Shown: positions 17,236 to 31,492, counted from the stretch's first letter. The stretch is 57,646 nt of DNA from Comamonadaceae bacterium (GCA_947450645.1 CANFWH010000010.1:1-57646), one strand, 5' to 3'. Translations and numbers: made by a program. Notes: a model not told the origin generated them from the sequence alone.

Positions 17236-18003
17236 ATGCAAATGATAAAAAAACCTATTTCGCGTGGCTTTAACTTGGTAGAAATTGCCATCATCTTGGT
17301 CATATTCACCTTAGTCATCACGGGTGTTTTGCGTGGGCAAGAGTTAATTAATTCCGCCAAAGCGCGTAATTTAATCGATCAAAAAAGTAGCTTTCAAACG
17401 GCCTTTATTGCTTTCTCGAATCGGTATAAGTTGACCGCAGGCGATTTAACCACCGCGCAGGCAAGCTATGTCGCCAATAACATTGTTATACCTTCCGGTG
17501 CCACTTGCGCTGGCGATGGCGTTATAAATTTTGATGCTTCTGCAACGTGTGCTAACAATCCAGAATCAGTGCTTGTTTTTCAAAATTTAACTGCCGTCAA
17601 TTTATTGTCGTGTGCGAACTGCATGAACGTACGGGCTTCTGCGCCAAATGTTGATGCCACCACAGCCAACACTTACATAAACTCTTATAGCCAATCGTAT
17701 CGATTTGGTCTTACATCCGCCAGCAATTTATCGGGGGGCGGCTATTGGTTAGATCCCAATCCCACACTCATGCCCGCTAAAAACATCTTGAGTACAGGCT
17801 CTAAAGTCACAGCCGCTATCTTGCAGCAAGTCGATCAAAAAGCGGATGATGGTTTTCCGCACTCGGGACTCTTTAGACAAAGCACGACCGATTCTGCGGA
17901 TACTACGGCCAATTGCACAAGCTCATCAACTACATCAGGCGTGACGAGTTATGTATGGTCGACAAATAACAATGCCAACTGCGCGGGAGCGTGGCTTTTT
18001 TAA
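17236..18003 (+). CDS. Type IV prepilin 5 of the C-x-x-C family
   Basis: Protein of 255 aa. Its ATG directly abuts the preceding stop. The leader (MQMIKKPISRG) is followed by FNLVE, so Glu+5 is kept, then IAIILVIFTLVITGVLRGQEL. It matches prepilins 1-4 rather than its immediate neighbours: FSNRYKLTAGDLTTAQA, a C-x-x-C as CANC, VDQKADDGFPHSGLFR, and a C-terminal NCAGAWLF. The usual PGDLT has become AGDLT and the NPPG turn is lost, so it is the most diverged of the five. It ends the locus, 12 bases before a terminator. Confidence 0.8.
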   Translation: MQMIKKPISRGFNLVEIAIILVIFTLVITGVLRGQELINSAKARNLIDQKSSFQTAFIAFSNRYKLTAGDLTTAQASYVANNIVIPSGATCAGDGVINFDASATCANNPESVLVFQNLTAVNLLSCANCMNVRASAPNVDATTANTYINSYSQSYRFGLTSASNLSGGGYWLDPNPTLMPAKNILSTGSKVTAAILQQVDQKADDGFPHSGLFRQSTTDSADTTANCTSSSTTSGVTSYVWSTNNNANCAGAWLF

Positions 18004-18015
18004 GCTGGGATAATT

Positions 18016-18048
18016 AACGCGCAATTTTGCGCGTTTTGATTTTGATTT
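18016..18048 (+). terminator. Intrinsic terminator closing the pilus locus
   Basis: An 8-base stem (AACGCGCA at 18016-18023 with TGCGCGTT at 18028-18035) closes a 4-base loop and is followed by a T-rich tail (18036-18048). It sits 12 bases after the last prepilin stop and ends just before the aroK start. Confidence 0.75.
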
Positions 18049-18050
18049 TT

Positions 18051-18569
18051 CCTGTGCTTATTTCTTTCATCGGTCTTATGGGGAGTGGTAAGACGACCGT
18101 GGGTCGGGCTTTGGCGCGTCGTTTGCATCTCGATTTTTTTGACACCGATCACGTGATCGAAGAGCGGTTGGGCTATTCATTGCGAACCTTTTTTGAACAA
18201 GAAGGCGAACAACGCTTTCGCGATTTAGAGCAATCTATCATTGAAGAACTTACACTTAAAAACAATGCGGTTTTGTCAACGGGTGGTGGAGCATGTGGCC
18301 GCCTTGCGAACCGCGAGCATTTGAATACGCGCTCGTATGTCATTTACCTCAAAGCCACGCCAGATGAGCTCTACAGGCGTATACGGCATGACGGCACTCG
18401 GCCACTTCTACAGGTGAATGATCCGCTGGCGAAGCTGCGCGACTTGTATGCCGCGCGGCATCCACACTACGTAGAGACTGCACATCAAACATTTGAGACT
18501 TCTCGCCCGTCGATGAGCCATTTGGTCAATAACATTCAGCGTCAATTGGAGATATCTGGTGTCATCTAA
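18051..18569 (+). CDS. aroK: Shikimate kinase AroK
   Basis: Protein of 172 aa using GTG at 18051, which gives [18 protein letters not shown], the usual N-terminus. The frame opens at a TTG at 18027, but that would place the first codons inside the terminator stem. It phosphorylates shikimate at the 3-hydroxyl with ATP in aromatic amino acid synthesis. Walker A is GLMGSGKTT; the substrate-binding [11 protein letters not shown], the TGGGACG loop and the lid Arg in DGTRPLL are present. No Shine-Dalgarno sequence is visible before the start. It overlaps aroB by 11 bases. The aroK-aroB pair is standard. Confidence 0.92.
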   Translation, partial: PVLISFIGLMGSGKTTVGRALARRLHLDFFDTDHVIEERLGYSLRTFFEQEGEQRFRDLEQSIIEELTLKNNAVLSTGGGACGRLANREHLNTRSYVIYLKATPDELYRRIRHDGTRPLLQVNDPLAKLRDLYAARHPHYVETAHQTFETSRPSMSHLVNNIQRQLEISGVI

Positions 18570-19656
18570 CAAGCATCAAACCGTTCGCATTGATATGGGC
18601 GAGCGCAGCTACGACATCTTGATTGGCATTGGTCTACTTGACAATCCAGCCACTTATGCGCGGTTGCCAAAAGCCAACACGGCGATGATTGTGACCAACA
18701 CTGCTGTTGCGCCGCTCTATGCCAAGCACCTTGCACTCGCCCTTGCAGGCCAATACCAGCGGGTCTTGCAGGTCATTCTTCCTGATGGCGAGACTTATAA
18801 AGACTGGCAAACGCTGAATCTGATTTTTGATGCGTTATTGCAAAATGGCTGTGACCGTAAAACCGTTTTGTTTGCACTGGGCGGCGGCGTGGTGGGCGAC
18901 ATGACGGGCTTTGCGGCTAGCGCCTATATGCGCGGCGTGCCCTTTGTACAAGTACCAACCACCCTGCTCTCGCAGGTCGATTCATCCGTGGGCGGCAAAA
19001 CTGCTATCAATCACCCCATTGGTAAAAACATGATTGGCGCGTTTTATCAACCCGCACTTGTTGTCTCTGATATTTCCACGCTATCGACGCTACCAAATCG
19101 CGAACTGAGTGCGGGTCTGGCCGAAGTCATTAAACATGGCGTAATGGCAGATTGGACTTACTTCGAATGGCTGGAAGTCAATATGGATAAGCTCTTGCAG
19201 GGCGATGTGTCCGCTATGGCCTATGCAGTAAGGCTTAGCTGCGAAATCAAAGCGCGTGTAGTGAGTGCTGATGAGCGCGAGGGCTCTAGCGGTATTCGCG
19301 CCACCTTGAACTTCGGACACACTTTTGGTCATGCCATCGAGGCAGGACTGGGGTTTGGCGTTTGGCTGCACGGCGAAGCGGTGGCCTGCGGCATGGTGAT
19401 GGCAGCGCGTTTGTCGCAAAGCCTTGGCTACGTCGATACGGCATTTGTAGAACGGATAACAAAACTCTTGATTCGTGCAGGATTGCCTGTCGACGGGCCT
19501 AGTTCAATTTCAAGTGAAGAGTACCTCCACCATATGAGCGTGGACAAAAAAGCAGAAGGCGGGCAAATCAAATTCGTGGTTATCGACAAACCTGGACACG
19601 CCAAGGTGCAGGCAGTGCCCAATGAATTGGTAATTGCAGCGCTTCAAATCAATTAG
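18559..19656 (+). CDS. aroB: 3-dehydroquinate synthase AroB
   Basis: Protein of 365 aa starting at GTG 18559, with GGAG at 18548-18551. It converts DAHP to 3-dehydroquinate, the second step of the shikimate pathway, using NAD and a divalent metal. NAD-binding [14 protein letters not shown], the [21 protein letters not shown] segment and the metal ligands in [11 protein letters not shown] and [10 protein letters not shown] are all present. Its stop codon lies inside the left repeat of the downstream transposase unit, so the last codons may have been reshaped by that insertion. Confidence 0.95.
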   Translation: MSSNKHQTVRIDMGERSYDILIGIGLLDNPATYARLPKANTAMIVTNTAVAPLYAKHLALALAGQYQRVLQVILPDGETYKDWQTLNLIFDALLQNGCDRKTVLFALGGGVVGDMTGFAASAYMRGVPFVQVPTTLLSQVDSSVGGKTAINHPIGKNMIGAFYQPALVVSDISTLSTLPNRELSAGLAEVIKHGVMADWTYFEWLEVNMDKLLQGDVSAMAYAVRLSCEIKARVVSADEREGSSGIRATLNFGHTFGHAIEAGLGFGVWLHGEAVACGMVMAARLSQSLGYVDTAFVERITKLLIRAGLPVDGPSSISSEEYLHHMSVDKKAEGGQIKFVVIDKPGHAKVQAVPNELVIAALQIN

Positions 19657-19671
19657 GGTCAGATCCTAATT
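19651..19671 (+). repeat. Left flanking repeat of the transposase unit
   Basis: The sequence AATTAGGGTCAGATCCTAAT occurs here, overlapping the aroB stop. The same word occurs inverted at 20387-20406 and again direct at 20407-20426 on the far side of the transposase gene. This is the arrangement of REP-associated tyrosine transposases and their cognate repeats. Confidence 0.75.
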
Positions 19672-19682
19672 AAAATCTAGGA

Positions 19683-20381
19683 ATGGCAAGGCAACCCCGA
19701 CTCTCTTTGGCTGGATACCCGCATCATGTGATTCAACGTGGGAATAATCGCCAAGCCATTTTTTACTCGGATGATGATCGAAAGGCATATCTGGCGTGGC
19801 TTTCCGAGTATGCAGACAAGTTTGATGTGGCCGTCCATGCTTTCGTGCTGATGGATAACCATACGCATCTGCTGCTAACGCCGCAAGATAACTCGGGCGT
19901 GCCTAATCTGATGCAAGCACTGGGCAAGCGTTATGCACAAAGCTTCAATCATTTTCACAAGCGCACGGGTACGCTGTGGGAGGGGCGCTATAAGTCTACG
20001 CTGATTCAAGACGACAAGTATTTGCTTACTTGCATGGCTTATATTGACCTCAATCCTGTGCGTGCTGGCATGGCTCTAGCGCCTGCTGAGTTTCAGTGGT
20101 CCAGCCACAAAAGCTATATCGGGCAACAAGTCATACCCTTCATCACACCCCATCCGCTGCTGTGGACACTAGGCAATACGCCGTTTGCGCGCGAAACGGC
20201 GTACTCAAAACTAGTGGCCAGTGGATTAAACGCGCAGTATCAAGCAGCGCTCACGGACTCTGCGTTCAAAGGCTGGGCGCTTGGCGATGAATCGTTTATC
20301 TCCGAACTGCAAGCCCTCACTCTGCGTCGCACCTCAAAAATGAAAGTTGGCAGAGGGTCAAATAAACCTGTCCCTATTTAA
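19683..20381 (+). mobile_element. REP-associated tyrosine transposase (RAYT, IS200-like)
   Basis: Intact protein of 232 aa. The Y1-type transposase fold is recognisable: GYPHHVIQRGNNRQ at the N-terminus, the HUH pair as MDNHTHLL (His60 and His62), and MQALGKRYAQSFN with the likely catalytic Tyr84, followed by GTLWEGRYKS. A conserved DLNPVRAG segment and the WSSHKSY motif also mark the family. RAYTs cut and join single strands at REP-type palindromes and are usually single-copy, domesticated genes rather than active insertion sequences. It is flanked by GGGTCAGATCC repeats and sits between aroB and gltB, an interval often occupied by dgt in related bacteria. Confidence 0.88.
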
Positions 20382-20382
20382 A

Positions 20383-20430
20383 TTAAATTAGGATCTGACC
20401 CTAATTAATTAGGGTCAGATCCTAATTTAA
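20383..20430. repeat. Perfect 48-base palindrome downstream of the RAYT gene
   Basis: Two 24-base arms (20383-20406 and 20407-20430) are exact reverse complements with no loop. Each arm carries GGATCTGACCC or its complement, the same word as the left flank of the unit. It could fold into a cruciform or a strong RNA hairpin, and is the likely substrate or product of the neighbouring transposase. It lies 55 bases before the gltB start. Confidence 0.9.
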
Positions 20431-20485
20431 TACCATCAAAACTGCTTATCCTTGGTAATTACTGATTTTGCTAAGGAGCCGTACC

Positions 20486-25198
<4,713 letters not shown>

Positions 25199-25225
25199 TC
25201 GAACGAAGAATCGGAGTCACACATT

Positions 25226-26707
25226 ATGGGAAAAATCACAGGATTCATGGAAATTGATCGCTTAGAAGAAGGCTACCAGCCTGTCGCCTCGCGTTTGAAG
25301 AATTACAAAGAGTTTGTCATTGGCCTCGACGATTCAGGATCGAAGCTGCAAGCCGCACGCTGTATGGATTGCGGCACGCCGTTTTGCAACAACGGCTGTC
25401 CTGTCAACAACATCATCCCTGACTTCAATGAGCTTGTTTACTCAGGCGATTGGAAGAACGCGATTACGGTTTTGCACAGCACGAACAACTTCCCCGAGTT
25501 CACGGGGCGCATCTGCCCTGCGCCATGCGAAGCGGCTTGCACACTGAACGTCAATGACGACGCGGTGGGCATCAAGTCGATTGAGCACGCCATCATCGAC
25601 AAGGCTTGGCAAGAGGGCTGGGTCACGCCCGTTTTAGCGAAACACAAGACGGGCAAACGCATAGCCGTCGTGGGCTCTGGGCCAGCCGGCATGGCCGCAG
25701 CGCAGCAGTTGGCACGTGCTGGACACGATGTGACGTTGTTTGAAAAGAACGACCGCGTGGGCGGGTTACTGCGCTACGGCATTCCTGATTTCAAAATGGA
25801 AAAGTCACATATCGACCGCCGCGTAGAACAGATGAATGCTGAGGGCGTGACGATTCGCACCAGCGTTTTGATCGGTAGCTTCCCAAAAGACTCCAAAGTC
25901 ACCAACTGGGCAAAAGAAACGATTTCCGCCGAGCAGCTGAAAAAAGACTTTGATGCCGTGCTGCTGACAGGTGGCTCCGAGCAATCGCGCGACCTGCCTG
26001 TGCCTGGGCGCGAAAACGCTGGCATTCACTTTGCGATGGAATTTCTGCCGTTGCAAAACAAGATCAATGCGGGCGACAAGCTAAAGGATCAATTCCGCGC
26101 CGATGGCAAACACGTCATTGTGATTGGCGGCGGCGATACGGGCAGCGACTGCGTGGGCACGAGTATTCGACACGGCGCAGCAAGCGTCACGCAATTTGAA
26201 GTGATGCCTGAGCCGCCAGTAGAAGAAAACCGCCCAATGACGTGGCCTTACTGGCCGCTCAAACTGCGTACCAGCTCTAGCCATGACGAAGGTACAGAGA
26301 AGGGCTTACTTGATCGCGAGTTTGCGATTTCTACCAAGTCTTTCAGCGGCAAGGACGGCAAAGTAACGGAGCTCACCACTGTTCGCATCGAGATGAAAGA
26401 CGGCAAGATGGTGGAAGTGGCGGGATCTGAGCAAACCCACAAGGCTGATTTGGTTCTGCTAGCGATGGGATTTACGAATCCAGTTGCGACTGTGCTGGAA
26501 GCCTTTGGCGTGGACAAAGACGCTCGCGGCAACGCCAAGGCATCGACTGAGTTTGATGGTGGCTACAAAACCAACGTCGCAGGCGTGTTTGCAGCCGGCG
26601 ATATGCGTCGTGGTCAAAGTTTAGTCGTCTGGGCAATCCGCGAAGGTCGTCAAGCTGCGCGAGCTGTGGATGAGTTTTTGATGGGCGCAACAGACTTGCC
26701 TCGCTAA
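25226..26707 (+). CDS. gltD: Glutamate synthase small subunit GltD
   Basis: Protein of 493 aa, 27 bases after gltB. It is the FAD- and NADPH-binding subunit that feeds electrons to GltB through two 4Fe-4S clusters. The N-terminal cysteine sets [14 protein letters not shown] and CPAPCEAAC are complete. The FAD site [20 protein letters not shown] and the NADPH site [14 protein letters not shown] are intact, as is the C-terminal [17 protein letters not shown]. It lies 49 bases ahead of mlaF on the same strand with no visible terminator, so read-through into mla is possible. Confidence 0.96.
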   Translation: MGKITGFMEIDRLEEGYQPVASRLKNYKEFVIGLDDSGSKLQAARCMDCGTPFCNNGCPVNNIIPDFNELVYSGDWKNAITVLHSTNNFPEFTGRICPAPCEAACTLNVNDDAVGIKSIEHAIIDKAWQEGWVTPVLAKHKTGKRIAVVGSGPAGMAAAQQLARAGHDVTLFEKNDRVGGLLRYGIPDFKMEKSHIDRRVEQMNAEGVTIRTSVLIGSFPKDSKVTNWAKETISAEQLKKDFDAVLLTGGSEQSRDLPVPGRENAGIHFAMEFLPLQNKINAGDKLKDQFRADGKHVIVIGGGDTGSDCVGTSIRHGAASVTQFEVMPEPPVEENRPMTWPYWPLKLRTSSSHDEGTEKGLLDREFAISTKSFSGKDGKVTELTTVRIEMKDGKMVEVAGSEQTHKADLVLLAMGFTNPVATVLEAFGVDKDARGNAKASTEFDGGYKTNVAGVFAAGDMRRGQSLVVWAIREGRQAARAVDEFLMGATDLPR

Positions 26708-26756
26708 CCGTCAGGCTTGTTTACGCATCCTCACAAACGCATGGCAGAATAGCAAG

Positions 26757-27578
26757 ATGATCGACAACTTAGTCACCTGCAAAAACCTCACGTTCTCTTA
26801 TCCAGGTGCGAGGTCTGATCGCGTGATTCTGGACAACATCAGCCTAGCGATTCCTCGCGGTAAAGTCACGGCCATCATGGGCGCGTCTGGCGGCGGCAAA
26901 ACCACTGTGATGCGTCTCATTGCTGGGCAATACACCGCCAATAGCGGACTTGTCGATTTTGATGGCGCGGACGTGGGCAAGATGGATCAAGACGCGCTCT
27001 ACGCCATGCGCCGCCGTATGGGCATGCTGTTTCAATTCGGTGCGCTGTTTACCGATTCCACCGTGTTCGACAACGTGGCGTTCCCACTACGCGAGCACAC
27101 CCAGTTATCCGAAGCCATGATTCGCGACATCGTGCTGATGAAGCTCAACGCCGTGGGCCTGCGCGGTGCGCGGGATTTGATGCCCTCTGAGATTTCTGGC
27201 GGTATGGCACGCCGCGTGGCACTGGCCAGAGCGATTGCCCTTGACCCTGATCTCATCATGTACGACGAGCCCTTTGCGGGACTTGATCCCATCTCACTTG
27301 GCACGGCGGCAAGACTGATTCGCACTTTGAACGATTCGCTTGGCATTACCAGCGTCATCGTCTCGCACGATCTTGAAGAAACCTTCCACATTGCCGATCA
27401 AGTGATCGTGCTGGCGAATGGAAAAATTGCCGCTGATGGCACGCCAGACATGGTGAAAAACAGTACCGATCCACTGGTACATCAGTTTGTCAATGCCTTG
27501 CCAGATGGCCCTGTTCGCTTTCACTATCCTGCCAAAACGATTCTTGAAGATTTTGCAACGCAGGGAGATGCCGCATGA
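26757..27578 (+). CDS. mlaF: Phospholipid transporter ATPase MlaF
   Basis: Protein of 273 aa. It is the ABC ATPase of the MlaFEDB complex, which moves phospholipids between MlaC and the inner membrane to keep the outer leaflet of the outer membrane asymmetric. Walker A is GASGGGKTT, the signature is [14 protein letters not shown], Walker B is [12 protein letters not shown], and the switch His is in VIVSHDLEE. The C-terminus extends about 20 residues beyond the core and would contact MlaB. It overlaps mlaE by four bases. Confidence 0.94.
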   Translation: MIDNLVTCKNLTFSYPGARSDRVILDNISLAIPRGKVTAIMGASGGGKTTVMRLIAGQYTANSGLVDFDGADVGKMDQDALYAMRRRMGMLFQFGALFTDSTVFDNVAFPLREHTQLSEAMIRDIVLMKLNAVGLRGARDLMPSEISGGMARRVALARAIALDPDLIMYDEPFAGLDPISLGTAARLIRTLNDSLGITSVIVSHDLEETFHIADQVIVLANGKIAADGTPDMVKNSTDPLVHQFVNALPDGPVRFHYPAKTILEDFATQGDAA

Positions 27579-28363
27579 ATAAGGTCTCTCAATTTTTAGA
27601 ACACATTGGCTCGGGCGTTCGCGGAAAACTAGCGGAAATTGGCTATGGCGCGGCGCTCTTCACAAAACTATTTGCTTACGGCGGCGCCTGCTTAAAGCGC
27701 TTTGGTCTCGTGCGCGATCAGGTGCACTTTCTTGGCAATTATTCACTCTCCATCATTGCGATTTCGGGCTTGTTTGTTGGCTTTGTACTAGCGCTTCAGG
27801 GCTACTACACTTTGCAGCGCTATGGCTCGGCAGACGCGCTAGGCTTGCTGGTTGCGCTTAGCTTGGTACGAGAGCTTGGCCCAGTCGTCACAGCGCTTTT
27901 GTTTGCGGGGCGTGCAGGTACGTCGCTGACCGCCGAAATTGGCCTTATGAAAGCGGGCGAGCAGTTATCCGCTATGGAGATGATGGCGGTTGACCCAGTA
28001 AAGCGCATTCTTGCGCCGCGCTTTTGGGGCGGCGTGATTGCTATGCCCATGCTAGCGGCAGTGTTTAGCGCGGTCGGCATCATCGGCGGCTGGGCGGTAG
28101 GCGTGCTAATGATCGGGATTGATGGTGGCTCGTTTTGGAGCCAAATGCAAGGTGGTGTTGATTGGTGGACAGACGTGGGCAATGGCGTGGTCAAGAGCTT
28201 GGTCTTTGGCGTGACCGTGACTTTTGTGGCGCTCTTGCAGGGCTACCTTGCCGAACCCACGCCAGAAGGCGTATCGCGAGCCACAACTCGCACGGTGGTA
28301 ATGGGGTCGCTAGCCGTACTGGGACTCGATTTCATCTTAACCGCACTGATGTTCAGCATTTGA
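27575..28363 (+). CDS. mlaE: Phospholipid transporter permease MlaE
   Basis: Protein of 262 aa, the usual length. It has the MlaE/TTG2B permease pattern: [22 protein letters not shown], the conserved GAxL..EIG-type coupling region [20 protein letters not shown], the [14 protein letters not shown] loop, and several further membrane spans ending [12 protein letters not shown]. It forms the dimeric inner-membrane core of the transporter. It overlaps mlaF and is followed 25 bases later by mlaD. Confidence 0.93.
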   Translation: MNKVSQFLEHIGSGVRGKLAEIGYGAALFTKLFAYGGACLKRFGLVRDQVHFLGNYSLSIIAISGLFVGFVLALQGYYTLQRYGSADALGLLVALSLVRELGPVVTALLFAGRAGTSLTAEIGLMKAGEQLSAMEMMAVDPVKRILAPRFWGGVIAMPMLAAVFSAVGIIGGWAVGVLMIGIDGGSFWSQMQGGVDWWTDVGNGVVKSLVFGVTVTFVALLQGYLAEPTPEGVSRATTRTVVMGSLAVLGLDFILTALMFSI

Positions 28364-28388
28364 TGACAATACATATTCGGAGTTAAAA

Positions 28389-28865
28389 ATGACACGTTCT
28401 AAAAATGATATTTGGGTGGGACTTTTTGTAGTCATTGGCTTTGCCGCCATTTTATTTCTTGCACTGCAATCGGCTAACTTGCTCTCGCTCAGTTTTGACT
28501 CCAACTACAAGGTCACCGCTAAGTTTGACAACATTGGAGGACTCAAACCAAAAGCCGCAGTGAAGAGTGCGGGCGTTGTCGTGGGACGTATTGAATCCAT
28601 CACCTTTGACGACAAAAGCTTTCAAGCGCGCGTGACGATGTCCATGCAAAACAAATTTGCATTCCCTAAAGACAGTTCACTCAAAATTTTGACCAGTGGC
28701 CTCTTGGGCGAACAGTACATTGGGATTTCAGCAGGTGCAGATGATAAAAATTTGGCCAATGGCGATGCTGTGAGTAGCACGCAATCGGCTATTGTTTTGG
28801 AAGATTTAATCAGCAAATTTTTGTATAGCAAGGCTGCCGATAACTCCGACAGCAAAGCAAAATGA
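28389..28865 (+). CDS. mlaD: MCE-domain substrate-binding protein MlaD
   Basis: Protein of 158 aa, preceded by a CGGAG ribosome site. One N-terminal membrane helix (IWVGLFVVIGFAAILFLAL) is followed by a single MCE domain (VTAKFDNIGGLKPKAAVKSAG to GLLGEQYIGIS), which forms the hexameric ring over MlaE that handles lipids in the periplasm. The C-terminal helix VLEDLISKFLYSKA would line the pore. Its stop overlaps the mlaA start. Confidence 0.93.
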   Translation: MTRSKNDIWVGLFVVIGFAAILFLALQSANLLSLSFDSNYKVTAKFDNIGGLKPKAAVKSAGVVVGRIESITFDDKSFQARVTMSMQNKFAFPKDSSLKILTSGLLGEQYIGISAGADDKNLANGDAVSSTQSAIVLEDLISKFLYSKAADNSDSKAK

Positions 28866-29659
28866 TGCCACGTGACTTGTTCCTCTTATTCGCTGCGCTG
28901 ATGCTGACTTTAGTGACTGGCTGCGCCACTGGGCCAAACGCCAACCCAACGGATCCGCTTGAACCCATGAATCGCAGCATTTACAAATTCAATGATGCTG
29001 TTGATGGCGCGATCCTCAAACCGATGGCCAATGGTTACAAAGCTGTCGTACCCTCTCCCGTTCGCCAAGGTGTGACTAATTTCTTTAGCAACATTGGTGA
29101 CGTATGGTCAATGTTCAACCACGTGCTGCAATTTGAATTTGCCAATGCAGGTAAAACGGCTGCTAGGTTAGGTATCAATACCTTTTTTGGGATCGGTGGT
29201 TTATTTGATCTTGCCACCGATGCGGGCATCACAGCGCCAAAGGCTGATCTTGGGCAAACCCTGGGTAAATGGGGCGTGCCAAGCGGCCCTTATGTGGTGA
29301 TTCCCATCTTGGGGCCCTCATCTGTACGCGATGGCACAGGCACGATCACCGCTACTTACTACGACCCTGTGAATAGCGTTCCAGACAATGCCACCCGTAA
29401 CGTACTCACTGTGACTCGTCTTGTAGACATTCGCACGCAACTCCTCAATGCCACCGATGCAGTTGATGCGATTGCGCTCGATAAATATACTTTTATTCGT
29501 GATATTTATCTCAAGCGTCGGCAAAATATGATTAAAGCTGAAAAACCTGCAAATGATGACGACATTGATTATTCGGCAGAAGATTCCACAAAATCTGGCC
29601 CTGACCAATCGTTGCCTAGGTTGCCAACTATTCCTATCCCATCTATTATTTTGAAATAG
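28862..29659 (+). CDS. mlaA: Outer-membrane lipoprotein MlaA (VacJ)
   Basis: Protein of 265 aa. The signal peptide ends in LVTGC (Cys21), so it is lipidated and sorted to the outer membrane. VacJ motifs are DPLEPMNRSIYKFNDAVD, FFSNIGDVWSMFN, TFFGIGGLFDLATDAGI, and GVPSGPYVVIPILGPSSVRDG. It removes mislocalised phospholipids from the outer leaflet and hands them to MlaC. In E. coli mlaA is unlinked; here it lies inside the operon, as is usual in betaproteobacteria. The C-terminus is longer and acidic to Pro-rich. Confidence 0.95.
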   Translation: MMPRDLFLLFAALMLTLVTGCATGPNANPTDPLEPMNRSIYKFNDAVDGAILKPMANGYKAVVPSPVRQGVTNFFSNIGDVWSMFNHVLQFEFANAGKTAARLGINTFFGIGGLFDLATDAGITAPKADLGQTLGKWGVPSGPYVVIPILGPSSVRDGTGTITATYYDPVNSVPDNATRNVLTVTRLVDIRTQLLNATDAVDAIALDKYTFIRDIYLKRRQNMIKAEKPANDDDIDYSAEDSTKSGPDQSLPRLPTIPIPSIILK

Positions 29660-29712
29660 TAGTTGTGCACCGAATGATCCTTTCTTCGTTAATTAAAAAT
29701 CAAGGAAATTTT

Positions 29713-30348
29713 ATGGCCATCAAACGTATTTTTTTAAGCCTCCTGCTCGCAGGACTTGCAGCATCTGGCCTTGCACAGACCGCGCCTACCGCACCCATTG
29801 AAGCACCCGATGCCCTTGTTGCACGGCTAGCCAAAGACATTACCGATGCCGTTAAAGCCGACAAGGGTTTAGCCGCAGGTGACGCAGACAAAGTTGCCAC
29901 GCTTATTGACACCAAGATCATTCCATTTATCAACTTCCCGCGCATGACGGCCTCCAGCGTGGGCCCCACATGGCGCAGCGCCACATCGGATCAACAAAAA
30001 CGCTTGCAAGAAGAATTCAAAACACTCTTGATCCGTACCTATGCAGGCGCAGTGAAAGAAGTTAAAGACCAAACCGTGATTGTCAAACCTTTGCGTATGG
30101 CAGCAGACGATACGGCTGTAATCGTTCGCTCCGAAGTGCGTGGAAAAAATGACCCCATCCAGCTCGACTACCGTGTTGGCAAACTCACAGATGCCAGCGG
30201 CACTGCTTGGAAAATCTACGATATCAATGTACTTGGGGTGTGGTTGGTGGAGACTTACCGTGGTCAGTTTGCACAAGAGATCAATGCGAATGGCATTGAT
30301 GGATTGATTAAATTGCTTTCAGAAAAAAACAAAAGCGTTAAAAAATAA
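29713..30348 (+). CDS. mlaC: Periplasmic phospholipid carrier MlaC
   Basis: Protein of 211 aa from the ATG at 29713, after AAGGAAA at 29702-29708. A signal peptide (IFLSLLLAGLAASGLA) is followed by the Ttg2D/MlaC fold: KIIPFINFPRMTASSVGPTWR, FKTLLIRTYAGAV, then WKIYDINVLGVWLVETYRGQF. The protein shuttles one phospholipid between MlaA and MlaD. The 53-base gap after mlaA holds only the ribosome site. Confidence 0.93.
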   Translation: MAIKRIFLSLLLAGLAASGLAQTAPTAPIEAPDALVARLAKDITDAVKADKGLAAGDADKVATLIDTKIIPFINFPRMTASSVGPTWRSATSDQQKRLQEEFKTLLIRTYAGAVKEVKDQTVIVKPLRMAADDTAVIVRSEVRGKNDPIQLDYRVGKLTDASGTAWKIYDINVLGVWLVETYRGQFAQEINANGIDGLIKLLSEKNKSVKK

Positions 30349-30357
30349 GCCCGCATC

Positions 30358-30642
30358 ATGACTGCCATGCTCTCCCTGCCAGCTACCCTCAATCACTCAC
30401 AGGCCACATCCAATAAGGCTTCCGACCGAACTGGTGCTGGCACTTGGTTAAAACAAGCAAGCGCAGCCGATTGGCAAGTGGATGCCACTGCGCTACAAAA
30501 TTTCGACTCATCAGCGCTCGCTTTATTACTCGATTTACGACGCGGTGCGGTTGCAGCCAACACGGAATTAATCATTCACAACGCACCCGTACGACTCACG
30601 CAATTAGCTAAGCTATATGGTGTGGACGAGCTTATTGCCTAG
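30358..30642 (+). CDS. mlaB: STAS-domain protein MlaB
   Basis: Protein of 94 aa, the size of a single STAS domain. [22 protein letters not shown] holds the conserved D-S-S turn, and the [14 protein letters not shown] helix ends the fold. It binds MlaF and is needed for ATPase activity and assembly. It begins nine bases after mlaC and ends inside the 3' end of the convergent queF (11-base overlap), with no terminator between them. Confidence 0.88.
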   Translation: MTAMLSLPATLNHSQATSNKASDRTGAGTWLKQASAADWQVDATALQNFDSSALALLLDLRRGAVAANTELIIHNAPVRLTQLAKLYGVDELIA

Positions 30643-31492
30643 CCGTGCGAATGTTCGCTGGCAATGCCGCTGGATGACTGGTTCGATACGGATTGATGTC
30701 TAAGCCACCGCGCCGTGTATAGCGCGCATAGACCGTCAACTTGCTGGGTTTGCAGCGCGTCCAAATATCCATAAAGATACGCTCGACGCATTGCTCATGG
30801 AATTCGTTGTGATTTCGAAAACTTACGATGTATTGCAGAAGCGTCTCTTGGTTAATGGCCTGACCGCTGTAGCTGATTTGCACAGACCCCCAATCGGGCT
30901 GTCCTGTGACCAAGCAATTACTCTTTAGTAAGTTGCTCACCAGTACTTCAGATACGGGCACTCCGCCTGTTTCAGTGTGCAGCAAATCAGGTGCAGGCGT
31001 ATAGCATGAGCAGTCAATATCGAGCCTGTCTAGGCTCAGTCCATCTAACTCATGGATCGGCTGTGCATCAAACAGCTGCGGCTGAATCAATCGCACACCT
31101 ACCATACCGATCACGGCGTGGCCCTTCCACGCGGCTGTGCTGAGGTCACGCTTCAAAGCAGAAGTTACGCCATCAAAATCGGCAAACACCGTGTTGTTAA
31201 AGCTATTGAGATAGAGCTTGAATGATTTACTCTCGATGATGTTGGGACTTTCACACGGCACCGTGATATGAGCGATTGCCAACTGCGGCTTGCCGCGAGT
31301 GTTGAGCCATGAGACTTCAAACGCGGTCCACATATCTGCACCAAAGAATGGGGCTGCGCCTTCTGGCACGCCAATTTCCATACGCTTATCAATGCGGGCA
31401 ATAGGAAATAATAGCGATGCATCGTATTGATCGACATAGCTGGAAGCCTTACCCAATGGGGCTTTCGAGAGAGATGGTGGATGATCGCTCAC
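30632..31492 (-). CDS. queF: NADPH-dependent 7-cyano-7-deazaguanine reductase QueF
   Basis: Protein of 286 aa, the bimodular (E. coli-like) type. It reduces preQ0 to preQ1 in queuosine synthesis. The QueF motif [16 protein letters not shown] lies in the N-terminal half. The catalytic Cys193 is in [13 protein letters not shown], and [14 protein letters not shown] follows. Its start overlaps the yaaA stop by four bases, so the two are probably co-translated. A diverged copy of the dispersed palindrome (31444-31464) lies in its first 20 codons. Confidence 0.95.
   Translation of the reverse strand: MSDHPPSLSKAPLGKASSYVDQYDASLLFPIARIDKRMEIGVPEGAAPFFGADMWTAFEVSWLNTRGKPQLAIAHITVPCESPNIIESKSFKLYLNSFNNTVFADFDGVTSALKRDLSTAAWKGHAVIGMVGVRLIQPQLFDAQPIHELDGLSLDRLDIDCSCYTPAPDLLHTETGGVPVSEVLVSNLLKSNCLVTGQPDWGSVQISYSGQAINQETLLQYIVSFRNHNEFHEQCVERIFMDIWTRCKPSKLTVYARYTRRGGLDINPYRTSHPAALPANIRTARQ
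31444..31464 (-). repeat. Dispersed 21-base palindrome, diverged copy in queF
   Basis: The AAGCC and GGCTT ends and the 11-base spacing are kept, but the core has drifted: 16 of 21 positions match the pheA copy. It encodes KAPLGKA near the N-terminus of QueF. Membership is less sure than for the other copies. Confidence 0.35.

Noticed and set aside
81-18000. CRISPR array or phage genes
   Set aside because: No regularly spaced repeats and no phage structural, integrase or lysis genes were seen anywhere in the window.
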